Assembly (NCBI GenBank): GCA_013215025.1
Contig: JABSRR010000146.1
Span: forward strand, 1-16,045
Length of the DNA: 16,045 nucleotides
DNA from: Pseudomonadales bacterium
Lineage (GTDB): Bacteria > Pseudomonadota > Gammaproteobacteria > Pseudomonadales > DT-91
Reading direction: 5' to 3'
Under the pieces are notes generated by a model. That model searched no databases, was not told the origin of the DNA, and saw nothing but the letters and a program-made list of their open reading frames with translations. Each line of letters begins with the position of its first letter. The stretch's first letter is position 1. Positions 1 to 4,818 of this stretch are shown here, piece by piece. The position numbers and the translations under genes were made by a program.

Positions 1-321
1 GACTGGCAAAAACTGGGTGCTAAAGACATTATCATAGAGAAAGTGCATAGTATGCCGTTAGATTCAGGCATTGCAGCATTTTCGTTCGGTGAAGCTTGGG
101 GCTGTTTTAATGGCGTTTCAGCATCGCTGGGTTTATCGATCAATCACGTTTCACCACAGCTATGGAAACATCATTATAGTTTAATAGGTAAAGATAAACA
201 GGAAAGTCTAGAGCTGGCTAGAGACTTGTTTGGCGCTTCATGGTTTAAGCTGAAAAAGGATCATAACAAAGCTGAGGCCGCATTAATAAGCGCAAGTGGC
301 TTATATAAAAAAGGAGGCTAA
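1..321 (+). CDS. RuvC-like Holliday-junction resolvase, 3' part (5' truncated by window edge)
   Basis: The reading frame is open from base 1 to the TAA at 319-321, giving 106 visible residues; the N-terminus lies outside the window. The fragment has the C-terminal pattern of RuvC-type resolvases. A hydrophobic strand ends in an acidic residue (IIIEK, Glu at visible residue 13), matching the second catalytic carboxylate. A Lys-rich segment follows (GKDKQESLELARDLFG, about residues 63-78), and then the terminal KKDHNKAEAAL motif (residues 85-95), where Asp87 and Glu92 sit where RuvC has its last acidic pair. Enzymes of this fold cut four-way or branched DNA; in phages they resolve replication intermediates before packaging. 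The family assignment is from pattern only. The first catalytic Asp is not visible. The gene converges on the leftward operon and ends at a shared terminator. Confidence 0.72.
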   Translation, partial: DWQKLGAKDIIIEKVHSMPLDSGIAAFSFGEAWGCFNGVSASLGLSINHVSPQLWKHHYSLIGKDKQESLELARDLFGASWFKLKKDHNKAEAALISASGLYKKGG

Positions 322-330
322 AAAGCCCCC
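313..330. terminator. Bidirectional rho-independent terminator between convergent genes
   Basis: A 7-bp stem (GGAGGCT 313-319 with AGCCCCC 324-330) has a four-base loop. Read leftward, the one non-Watson-Crick position becomes a G-U wobble and the stem is followed by six T (307-312 on the + strand are A). Read rightward, it has an A-C mismatch and is followed by TTGTTTT. It therefore suits the leftward operon best but can also stop the RuvC-like transcript. The 5' arm overlaps the stop codon of that gene. Confidence 0.75.
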
Positions 331-351
331 TTGTTTTGCTTGATGTTCGTT

Positions 352-567
352 CTAGATCTCGGCCAAGTCTTTGCTGCATTGCGAAAGCTTTGCCGCCACT
401 TGCTGCATGACTTTTTTCTCATGCTTTAGATTATTAATATCAGCCTCAATAGTTGAGCTGCCTTTCTTTTTAAGGGCATACTCAGCCTTGATAATTTTTT
501 GCTCAATTGAAAGCACGCTTATTTCAAGTGTCATTGCAATTTCGTCAATCTTTTGAATTTGTTTCAT
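352..567 (-). CDS. Small charged, probably helical protein, last gene of leftward operon
   Basis: This gene encodes 71 residues with no family recognised. The sequence is almost free of helix breakers and rich in Lys, Glu, Gln and Ile/Leu. Heptad-like spacing through about residues 10-65 suggests a coiled coil or a helical hairpin. There is no signal peptide or membrane segment. The ATG at 567 is chosen because the 13-nt start-associated sequence AAAAAGAGACTAA ends 5 nt before it, as at five other starts in this operon. It is the last gene before the bidirectional terminator. A + strand frame over the same bases (371-556) lacks a start signal and is taken as its shadow. A small phage helper or inhibitor protein is possible, but there is no evidence for a specific role. 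Confidence 0.7.
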   Translation of the reverse strand: MKQIQKIDEIAMTLEISVLSIEQKIIKAEYALKKKGSSTIEADINNLKHEKKVMQQVAAKLSQCSKDLAEI

Positions 568-572
568 ATTCG

Positions 573-585
573 TTAGTCTCTTTTT
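573..585 (-). promoter_or_regulatory. Start-associated 13-nt sequence, copy 1
   Basis: AAAAAGAGACTAA read leftward, ending 5 nt before the ATG at 567. It is identical in all six copies (573-585, 950-962, 1310-1322, 2072-2084, 2655-2667, 3645-3657). The GAG sits about 10 nt from the start codon, so it can act as a weak Shine-Dalgarno site, but the conservation of the whole 13 nt exceeds what a ribosome site needs. Confidence 0.8.
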
Positions 586-641
586 GTTAATTAAAAATTT
601 AAGTTTATCGATATTTTGTATCTGAATTTTTTTGTTAATTA
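581..641. repeat. 13-bp direct repeat flanking a gene-free gap
   Basis: TTTTTGTTAATTA occurs at 581-593 and again at 629-641, 48 bp apart, in the gap between the 97-aa and 71-aa leftward genes. The inner copy overlaps the T-run of the start-associated sequence. The outer copy adjoins an excellent Shine-Dalgarno-like stretch (AAGGGAGGAT on the minus strand, 641-650) that has no ATG, GTG or TTG at a useful distance. A short duplication, or the scar of a lost gene, would explain this arrangement. Confidence 0.5.
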
Positions 642-650
642 TCCTCCCTT

Positions 651-944
651 CTATATTTCTTTGAGTTGAGCGTGATTGCCTAAAAACTTGAGGACTGACA
701 CCATGATATAATCCATATTTTCTTGGCTTAGTGTTAAGTCAGTTTTTCCGAATCTATATGCAAGCATAAAGCTTTTGCCACTAGCAATATCAAACAACAC
801 ATCAAGGCTAAAGCGGCGCGTTATGCTTTCTTGTTCATGCGTTATACTAACATGCAAGCTGTCAGCGTTTGATCGCTCAACTTTTACCAGATAGTTTTCG
901 CAGCTGTCATCGCTGACCATGAATTCTAAGTAAGTCTTGTTCAT
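651..944 (-). CDS. Small acidic protein of unknown function
   Basis: The gene encodes 97 residues starting MNKTYLEF. A longer frame reaches an ATG at 968, but the start-associated sequence lies at 950-962, inside that extension and 5 nt before the ATG at 944; the internal ATG is therefore chosen. The protein is compact and soluble, with alternating hydrophobic and charged stretches (YLVKVERS, LHVSITHEQ) that look like beta strands in the first half. The second half looks helical (DLTLSQENMDYIMVSVLKFLG). No membrane segment, Cys cluster or known motif is visible. It follows the 111-aa gene with a 24-bp gap and shares an identical 22-bp start region with it. Function is not recognised. Confidence 0.72.
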   Translation of the reverse strand: MNKTYLEFMVSDDSCENYLVKVERSNADSLHVSITHEQESITRRFSLDVLFDIASGKSFMLAYRFGKTDLTLSQENMDYIMVSVLKFLGNHAQLKEI

Positions 945-949
945 AACGT

Positions 950-962
950 TTAGTCTCTTTTT
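950..962 (-). promoter_or_regulatory. Start-associated 13-nt sequence, copy 2
   Basis: AAAAAGAGACTAA read leftward, 5 nt before the ATG at 944. The identity with copy 3 extends through the spacer to the base after the ATG (22 bp in all), so copies 2 and 3 are the closest pair. It decides the start of the 97-aa gene. Confidence 0.8.
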
Positions 963-968
963 AATCAA

Positions 969-1304
969 TTAAAGGTAATAAAATTTAAGTTTAATCTGAT
1001 TAGGCGGCAATATTTCGCCGCTCAATAATGGCCCTCCTTTTTGCTTGAATTGGCGCGTAAATTTATACGCACTTAATCTTGTATCGCAAAAGCCGCTTGC
1101 TACAACTTTATTCAGGTTTTGCCACTTTTTGTCTTGATAGACTGATTCTGCTATACAGTAAAGGCCAGACATAGGCTTTGGAAAAATCTTTTTTCTAGCC
1201 TCTTTTATACTTTTAATGCTTGGGGCTTTTAATGCGCCGCCATTGTTAAAGTGTATTTTATTTAATTCTGGTGCATAAGCATGGCGTTCTATTGAAAATT
1301 TCAT
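969..1304 (-). CDS. Basic protein of unknown function (111 aa)
   Basis: 111 residues, rich in Lys/Arg and aromatic residues (for example KEARKKIF and KFTRQFKQKGG), so probably a positively charged protein that could bind nucleic acid; this is inference from composition. There is no known motif, membrane segment or signal peptide. Cys residues occur singly (LYCIAE, GFCDTR) and do not form a zinc pattern. The ATG at 1304 is supported by the start-associated sequence ending 5 nt upstream. It lies between the 72-aa and 97-aa genes with short gaps on both sides and is evidently cotranscribed. Identity unknown. Confidence 0.7.
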   Translation of the reverse strand: MKFSIERHAYAPELNKIHFNNGGALKAPSIKSIKEARKKIFPKPMSGLYCIAESVYQDKKWQNLNKVVASGFCDTRLSAYKFTRQFKQKGGPLLSGEILPPNQIKLKFYYL

Positions 1305-1309
1305 AACGT

Positions 1310-1322
1310 TTAGTCTCTTTTT
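1310..1322 (-). promoter_or_regulatory. Start-associated 13-nt sequence, copy 3
   Basis: AAAAAGAGACTAA read leftward, 5 nt before the ATG at 1304, with the same five-base spacer (ACGTT read leftward) as copy 2. Confidence 0.8.
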
Positions 1323-1332
1323 GGTGGTTGGT

Positions 1333-1551
1333 TTAAATCTTAGTAACTTTGATCATGTAGCGCGGCTCATGCTTCATTGTAAAGCCAGCTATGCGTTCCA
1401 CTGTCACTTTGCTATCAAAACGACTAGCATAGCTGTGAGCGTCCTTAGCGGCCCTTTGGCTGTCCTCAATTGAAGCGCATTCAAATATTGATGAATCACC
1501 GCTTTGCCCTTGCGCTATTTCGATCAGTGAAAGCCCTTTATATTTACTCAT
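1333..1551 (-). CDS. Small protein of unknown function (72 aa)
   Basis: 72 residues, starting MSKYKGLSL. The middle (SIEDSQRAAKDAHSYASRF, about residues 28-46) looks like one amphipathic helix. It is followed by two likely beta strands (KVTVERIAGF and PRYMIKVTKI), giving a small alpha/beta fold. It does not carry the 13-nt start-associated sequence; instead AAGGT lies 7 nt before the ATG at 1551, an ordinary ribosome site. It follows a strong hairpin (1582-1610) that separates it from the upstream 94-aa gene. No family recognised. Confidence 0.65.
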   Translation of the reverse strand: MSKYKGLSLIEIAQGQSGDSSIFECASIEDSQRAAKDAHSYASRFDSKVTVERIAGFTMKHEPRYMIKVTKI

Positions 1552-1581
1552 TTTTTTACCTTGTATTTAATGAATCCACAA

Positions 1582-1610
1582 AAGCTGCCAGATTTTCGTT
1601 CTAGCAGCTT
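1582..1610 (-). terminator. Intercistronic hairpin, weak terminator or RNA-processing element
   Basis: Read leftward, an 11-bp stem with one G-U wobble pairs 1600-1610 with 1582-1592 around a seven-base loop. It lies 9 bp after the stop codon of the 94-aa gene. Only a short TTTT (partly inside the stem) and then GTGG follow, so it would be an inefficient terminator. It may act as an attenuator or as a 3'-end stabiliser inside the operon. Confidence 0.55.
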
Positions 1611-1618
1611 GAATTGAG

Positions 1619-1903
1619 TCACTTGTTAGTTAATGCCTTTGCTTTTTCTAGCGCTTCGCAATGGCTGCCCATGCTTACTAGAAGATTAAGCTTATCCTCT
1701 AGGCCTTCTATAATGCTCAGCATATCTCTAGCTTGATAGATAATTTCCGGTGTAGTTTCATTATCAATAGCCTTTGAAAGCCTAGCCATGCCGCTATTAA
1801 GGCTTTCAATTTTGGGTTCAATTTTGCCCCCCATGTTTGGTATATGTTTAAGCTCCATTTGTATTCGATCACTTAATTCAACAGCTATATTATGTTTGTT
1901 CAT
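1619..1903 (-). CDS. Helical protein of unknown function (94 aa)
   Basis: 94 residues starting MNKHNIAVEL. A frame extension to 1927 exists, but a perfect AAGGAGG (1912-1918) lies 8 nt before the ATG at 1903, which fixes the start. The protein is mainly helical: heptad-like Leu/Ile spacing in the first half (SDRIQMELKHI, NSGMARLSKAI) and again in the second (ARDMLSIIEGLEDKLNLLV). It may form a helical bundle or dimer. The Shine-Dalgarno site of this gene overlaps the stop codon of the 49-aa gene upstream, so the two should be translationally coupled. No membrane segment. Function is not recognised. Confidence 0.72.
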   Translation of the reverse strand: MNKHNIAVELSDRIQMELKHIPNMGGKIEPKIESLNSGMARLSKAIDNETTPEIIYQARDMLSIIEGLEDKLNLLVSMGSHCEALEKAKALTNK

Positions 1904-1916
1904 TGGTCTGGCCTCC

Positions 1917-2066
1917 TTAAAGATCAAATTTAAAGCTGGTGCAAAAAACGCTATTGGCTGGCCGCTGGTCTTTGCATACTAGCCAGCCGCTAGATGTTTT
2001 ATAGATCGATGCTTTCGCAGCTTGGGCAATCTCTATTGCTTGCCATAAATTGTTTATTGATATCAT
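1917..2066 (-). CDS. Very small hypothetical protein (49 aa)
   Basis: A 49-residue frame runs from ATG 2066 to TAA 1917-1919. Two independent signals support it. The start-associated sequence (2072-2084) ends 5 nt before its ATG, as at five other genes. Its stop codon is embedded in the Shine-Dalgarno site of the next gene, a typical coupled junction. The sequence starts MISINNLW. It has an Ala-rich helix near the N-terminus (WQAIEIAQAAKASIY) and two Cys in the second half, with two Trp in all. It is not recognised as any family. Without it, a conserved start signal and about 150 bp in an otherwise packed operon would be unexplained. Confidence 0.7.
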   Translation of the reverse strand: MISINNLWQAIEIAQAAKASIYKTSSGWLVCKDQRPANSVFCTSFKFDL

Positions 2067-2071
2067 AAAAG

Positions 2072-2084
2072 TTAGTCTCTTTTT
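2072..2084 (-). promoter_or_regulatory. Start-associated 13-nt sequence, copy 4
   Basis: AAAAAGAGACTAA read leftward, 5 nt before the ATG at 2066. It is the main reason for calling the 49-aa gene. The 28-bp hairpin repeat lies 29 bp upstream of it in the direction of transcription. Confidence 0.8.
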
Positions 2085-2113
2085 GGTTAGTGTTGCCGAG
2101 CTTTAGCCGCTCG

Positions 2114-2141
2114 CATAAACCCCCATTAACAGGGGCTTAAA
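2114..2141 (-). repeat. 28-bp intercistronic hairpin repeat, copy A
   Basis: An exact 28-bp match to 2687-2714. Its core is an inverted repeat of four C and four G around a seven-base loop (ATTAACA on the + strand). Read leftward, it follows the stop codon of the 166-aa gene and is followed by GTTT, so it resembles a weak terminator or 3'-stabilising hairpin. The 12-bp right part (AGGGGCTTAAAC, 2131-2142) is repeated once more at 2144-2155, overlapping the stop codon of that gene. Confidence 0.7.
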
Positions 2142-2149
2142 CTAGGGGC

Positions 2150-2650
2150 TTAAACAGTGCCCCAAAAGGCTGTATTGTACTCATCGCTTGATCTAATTAT
2201 ATAGGTCTGCATTGCTTCAATAAGCCCCTCAATAACTACACGAACGCTACCAACCTCATTGAATTCATCCATGTTGTATTGTAAATGATGCAAATTTTTC
2301 AATGCTTGCATTAAACACTTTTTTTTCGGCAAGTTTTTATTGTTTGCTTTGTGCCTTATAGCTTTTACTTTGTCGTTTTGGTCTAGTTTTGCAAGCCAGC
2401 TTGTCTCATGCCTATATCGTTTATTGTGTGCTCTAATGTTTAAAACTTGGCAAACTCGAAGCAAATAGGCGAGGCGCTCATTGTTAAACATGCAGCCGTT
2501 ATGATCTTTTAAGGCTTTATAGTATGTAAGGCGCTCGATTGATCTTTTAAAATCACATGACGCTTCACTTATATGTGTGTTTTCAATTATGCCAAGCATA
2601 GTATTGTAAATATGTTTTACTGCTTCTGGGCTTGTTATTTGTGTACTCAT
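2150..2650 (-). CDS. Basic, His/Asn-rich protein of unknown function (166 aa)
   Basis: 166 residues with no family recognised. It looks mainly helical, with a strongly basic central stretch (AHNKRYRHETSWLAKL, then KAIRHKANNKNLPKKK, about residues 74-112) that could contact nucleic acid. Cys and His residues are scattered rather than set in a zinc-binding pattern. No signal peptide or membrane segment is seen. The ATG at 2650 has the start-associated sequence ending 4 nt upstream. It lies directly after ardC in the operon, with a 28-bp hairpin repeat on each side. The position next to an antirestriction gene makes a role against host functions a reasonable guess, but nothing in the sequence shows it. 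Confidence 0.72.
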   Translation of the reverse strand: MSTQITSPEAVKHIYNTMLGIIENTHISEASCDFKRSIERLTYYKALKDHNGCMFNNERLAYLLRVCQVLNIRAHNKRYRHETSWLAKLDQNDKVKAIRHKANNKNLPKKKCLMQALKNLHHLQYNMDEFNEVGSVRVVIEGLIEAMQTYIIRSSDEYNTAFWGTV

Positions 2651-2654
2651 TGTA

Positions 2655-2667
2655 TTAGTCTCTTTTT
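2655..2667 (-). promoter_or_regulatory. Start-associated 13-nt sequence, copy 5
   Basis: AAAAAGAGACTAA read leftward, 4 nt before the ATG at 2650. Copy B of the 28-bp hairpin repeat lies 19 bp upstream. Confidence 0.8.
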
Positions 2668-2686
2668 GGTTGCTTTAATGTATCCA

Positions 2687-2714
2687 CATAAACCCCCATT
2701 AACAGGGGCTTAAA
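2687..2714 (-). repeat. 28-bp intercistronic hairpin repeat, copy B
   Basis: An exact copy of 2114-2141, placed between the ardC stop (2723) and the start-associated sequence of the 166-aa gene. Both copies sit in the same context: after a stop codon and upstream of a 13-nt start sequence. Confidence 0.7.
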
Positions 2715-2722
2715 TTGACGCA

Positions 2723-3640
2723 TTAGGCGGCTTTTTGTGCTTGGCTGTCTGCTAGCTCAAGAATATAGTTAACAGCCTTTTGAGCTGCAGCTGATGCTTT
2801 GTGGATCGCTCTTTTATCATCCTTTAAAAGTTTGAGCCAAGAGCCAATATAATCAGCATGTTGCAATTCCTCGTTAGCTATTCCGAATTTAGCGCAAAGG
2901 AAAGCAGCGCCAAGCTCGGCGACTAATTCCTCAAAAGCGTAATTTTCGCGGCTTTCTTTTATGATGCTATCTCTGTTGCCCTTTGTCCGGTTTAGTCTTA
3001 ATGGGCTGCCTGTCCAATGTATCAACTCATGAAACAAAGTAGCAGCAAAATGATCGGCGCTTTTAAAGTCACCAAAGGCTGGAATGATAACGCGATCAAA
3101 GAAATCGGCGTTTGCTGCTTTGGTTGATCCTGTTAAGACTTCACAACCAACAGCGCTTGCTAGGTCGCTGGCTACATTCTGAGGGGCTTCTGGCCGTTCT
3201 GGTATAAAGCCCTTAATCTTGTCAGCTTCGATGTTCTCGCATTGTTCAACGTTAAACACGCGGTATTGTCTAAGCATTGGAATCTTTACAAGCTCTGGAT
3301 CGCTGCCGCCTTTGTCTTTTTCGATTTCTAATTGCTTGAAAAATACAAGCGGCGTTGATTTTTCGCCCTTTTTAACATTGCCGCCAAGCTCCTCAGCTTG
3401 CTTGTATGTCAGCCATGATTGAGTATTAAAAAAAGTAGATGCCCCCATTAGCATTACTATATTTATACCGTTGTAATCTTTGCCAGTTTTACCGCTACAA
3501 GGCAAAGAAAAAGGCTGGCTCTGTTTATCCCACGGACGAACCCAGCGACAAATACCTTGTTCAAGTTCCGCAATAATGCCGTCTGTGATTTCTTGGTAAA
3601 GATCTTTTTTAGTTTTAGTTTTAGTTTGTTTTTTAGTCAT
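2723..3640 (-). CDS. ardC: ArdC-type antirestriction protein (ssDNA-binding domain plus zincin-like domain)
   Basis: 305 residues. The first ~125 residues match the N-terminal domain of the ArdC/TraC-N family (YQEITDGIIAELEQG, then RPW...P...SGK.YNGIN), which binds single-stranded DNA. The C-terminal part is a zincin-like metalloprotease domain: HELIHWTG with the HExxH at residues 204-208, followed by the downstream glutamates of EELVAELGAAFL (residues 237-248), the expected third zinc ligand. Family members from plasmids protect incoming DNA from restriction. A phage copy expressed early would do the same on infection; that is inference. Length is normal and all key residues are present. The ATG at 3640 has the start-associated sequence 4 nt upstream. 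The N-terminus is a run of Lys/Thr/Gln. It is the second gene of the leftward operon. Confidence 0.87.
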   Translation of the reverse strand: MTKKQTKTKTKKDLYQEITDGIIAELEQGICRWVRPWDKQSQPFSLPCSGKTGKDYNGINIVMLMGASTFFNTQSWLTYKQAEELGGNVKKGEKSTPLVFFKQLEIEKDKGGSDPELVKIPMLRQYRVFNVEQCENIEADKIKGFIPERPEAPQNVASDLASAVGCEVLTGSTKAANADFFDRVIIPAFGDFKSADHFAATLFHELIHWTGSPLRLNRTKGNRDSIIKESRENYAFEELVAELGAAFLCAKFGIANEELQHADYIGSWLKLLKDDKRAIHKASAAAQKAVNYILELADSQAQKAA

Positions 3641-3644
3641 GGTT

Positions 3645-3657
3645 TTAGTCTCTTTTT
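3645..3657 (-). promoter_or_regulatory. Start-associated 13-nt sequence, copy 6
   Basis: AAAAAGAGACTAA read leftward, 4 nt before the ardC ATG at 3640. It lies between the stop of the 74-aa gene (3673) and ardC. Confidence 0.8.
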
Positions 3658-3672
3658 GTTGGTTGATTTTCG

Positions 3673-3897
3673 TTAGTATCCGGCGGTATCAATAGTTTTT
3701 GCAATATTGGCTTTTTCTCTAGCCGGTAACATTGAAAAGTAATGACTCGCATTAGAATAGAATTTTGACGCTAATAAATCTTCGCTGTCGTCTATATCCT
3801 GTGAATGCAGTTGATCGATTCTGGCGCTGTATTGGCGATCAGCTTTTATAAATTTGCTGACCGTTTTCTGATGTTTTGCATTGATTGATTTGATCAT
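3673..3897 (-). CDS. Small protein of unknown function, first gene of leftward operon (74 aa)
   Basis: 74 residues starting MIKSINAKHQ. The N-terminal half is basic (KTVSKFIKADRQYSARIDQLH) and the middle acidic (SQDIDDSEDLLASKF). It ends with a short helix-like KANIAKTIDTAGY. It is probably all helical and soluble. It lacks the 13-nt start-associated sequence; GAGG lies 9 nt before the ATG at 3897. It is the promoter-proximal gene: the leftward sigma70-type promoter is 44 bp upstream, so it would be the first protein made from this transcript. No family recognised. Confidence 0.68.
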   Translation of the reverse strand: MIKSINAKHQKTVSKFIKADRQYSARIDQLHSQDIDDSEDLLASKFYSNASHYFSMLPAREKANIAKTIDTAGY

Positions 3898-3940
3898 CGG
3901 CTAAGCCTCGTTTGGTCGCTGGTTAATTCCAGTTAGGCGA

Positions 3941-3969
3941 ATCTTAGGCCTTGATTATCGTACTGTCAA
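3941..3969 (-). promoter_or_regulatory. Leftward sigma70 promoter for the ardC operon
   Basis: Read leftward, a perfect TTGACA (3964-3969) is followed, after exactly 17 bp, by TAAGAT (3941-3946, four of six matches to TATAAT). The ~70 bp upstream (3970-4040) is very AT-rich, as in an UP element. Transcription would start near 3934, giving a leader of about 37 nt before the ATG at 3897. Confidence 0.72.
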
Positions 3970-3992
3970 TACTATTTTGATAATTTAACTGA

Positions 3993-4014
3993 TTTATAAT
4001 GATTTTATAATGAT
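3993..4014. repeat. Tandem 11-bp AT-rich repeat
   Basis: TTTATAATGAT occurs twice in perfect tandem (3993-4003, 4004-4014), with the GAT of a further partial copy before it and TTTA after it. The period is about one helical turn, so a bound protein would contact the same face at each copy, or the DNA would bend. It lies upstream of both promoter sets. Confidence 0.65.
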
Positions 4015-4094
4015 TTTAGAAACTTTAATTATTAACTATACAAAGATTAGGGAGGCGTATATTTAACTTGACAGCTGGATAAATGACCACCAGA

Positions 4095-4124
4095 TTAACA
4101 ACTGATCGCGTTAAGTAATATAAC
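4095..4124 (+). promoter_or_regulatory. Candidate rightward sigma70 promoter for the packaging and head operon
   Basis: TTAACA (4095-4100) and TATAAC (4119-4124), each five of six matches, are separated by 18 bp. A second possible -35 (TTGACA, perfect, 4068-4073) lies upstream, but its best -10 at 17 bp (CAGATT) is poor. Either would give a long leader to the ATG at 4300. No phage polymerase gene is visible, so host polymerase is assumed. Confidence 0.5.
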
Positions 4125-4171
4125 TAAATTACCTGATATCCACTGCTACCAGTCGCTACGCTCCTTCGCGC

Positions 4172-4217
4172 TTCGCTTCGCTCATTGCTAAGAGTGTTTT
4201 TTTTCGCTTCGCTCATT
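4172..4217. repeat. 15-bp direct repeat in the control region
   Basis: TTCGCTTCGCTCATT occurs at 4172-4186 and 4203-4217, 31 bp apart. The segment 4150-4217 is GC-richer than its surroundings and built of CGCTTCGCT/CGCTACGCT-like words. No protein frame or hairpin terminator explains it. Confidence 0.5.
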
Positions 4218-4299
4218 TAATCAAATTAATCACGTTTAACGGCGCTTAGCTGCTTTGCTGGCTTTGTTGGTTTTTATTCATTTAAGGATAAATCCGACT

Positions 4300-4818
4300 A
4301 TGACAAGCAGCAACAAAGCAGGGCGACCGATTGGCTCTAAACAAACAAATAAACCGCTCAAGGGTAAAGCTATATCTAGAGCACTGCCAGCGTCTAAACG
4401 GCTTAAAGACGCGCTGCCAGTGGTTAAGAATGATCAAGGCTTCGAGTTTCAATTAACTGATGCAGATTTAGATGCGATTGAAGATATGGTCAGTATCGGC
4501 GCACCTGCTAGTTATGTAGCTAACACGCTGGGCATATGTGAGGCGGAGTTAAACATAGCAATAAAGAATTCTGTGCGCGTAGAAAGAGCGATCAAAAGAG
4601 GGCTAGCCAATGATGAGATGGAGATAACCAGCCTAGTTCGGGAGCAAATAGCCAAAGGCAACATGGTCGCCGCTATCTGGTACCAAAAGAACAAGCACGG
4701 CTGGCGTGATAACGACAACAAAGGCGGCAATAATGCGGTAATTGTCAACGTGTCCACTGGTATTAATAGAGCGGATGACAGCCAAGTCATTGATATTGAA
4801 GGGAATAACGCTCAATGA
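4300..4818 (+). CDS. Probable terminase small subunit
   Basis: 172 residues starting MTSSNKAGRPIGSKQ. The frame extends back to 4255, but AAGGA (about 4284-4288) lies 11 nt before the ATG at 4300, so that start is used. The basic, Gly/Pro-containing N-terminus (GRPIGSK) is common in small terminases. It is followed by a helix-turn-helix-like stretch (DAIEDMVSIGAPASYVANTLGI then EAELNIAI, about residues 55-90). A C-terminal segment (VREQIAKGNMVAAIWYQKNKHGW) resembles the terminal portion of many phage small terminases that precedes the TerL-contact tail. TerS recognises the packaging site on the phage DNA and delivers it to TerL. The call rests on this architecture and on its place two genes before terL. 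It overlaps the next start by ATGA. Confidence 0.68.
   Translation: MTSSNKAGRPIGSKQTNKPLKGKAISRALPASKRLKDALPVVKNDQGFEFQLTDADLDAIEDMVSIGAPASYVANTLGICEAELNIAIKNSVRVERAIKRGLANDEMEITSLVREQIAKGNMVAAIWYQKNKHGWRDNDNKGGNNAVIVNVSTGINRADDSQVIDIEGNNAQ

Larger units (their letters stand above)
3898..4299. other. Divergent control region between leftward and rightward operons
   Basis: 402 bp without a convincing gene, separating the divergent operons. It holds the leftward promoter (3941-3969), an AT-rich stretch with a tandem 11-bp repeat (3993-4014), candidate rightward promoters (4068-4096 and 4095-4124) and a 15-bp direct repeat (4172-4186, 4203-4217). A run of eight T (4197-4204) has no stem before it. 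A Shine-Dalgarno-like GGGAGG near 4050 has no start codon after it. No repressor operator or attachment site can be proven. Confidence 0.7.

Noticed and set aside
371..556. + strand frame opposite the 71-aa leftward gene
   Set aside because: No ribosome site; Cys/Ser/Phe-rich product as expected of an antisense shadow. The leftward frame carries the conserved start signal.
3219..3422. Rightward frame inside ardC
   Set aside because: Opposite strand of a gene with intact catalytic motifs; no start signal.
4045..4116. GGGAGG followed by an 11-codon frame (ATG 4083)
   Set aside because: The Shine-Dalgarno-like site is about 28 nt from the ATG and the product is only 11 residues.
4126..4218. 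Leftward 30-codon frame (MSEAKKNTL...) in the control region
   Set aside because: It arises from the repeated CGCTTCGCTC words; no Shine-Dalgarno site and it faces the wrong side of the leftward promoter.
352..4299. CRISPR array or diversity-generating template repeat among the repeated elements
   Set aside because: The repeats are few, unequally spaced, tied to gene starts or stops, and there is no cas gene, reverse transcriptase or variable repeat in the window.
4512..4790. Leftward frames inside terS
   Set aside because: Antisense shadows; terS has architecture, a start signal and a coupled stop.
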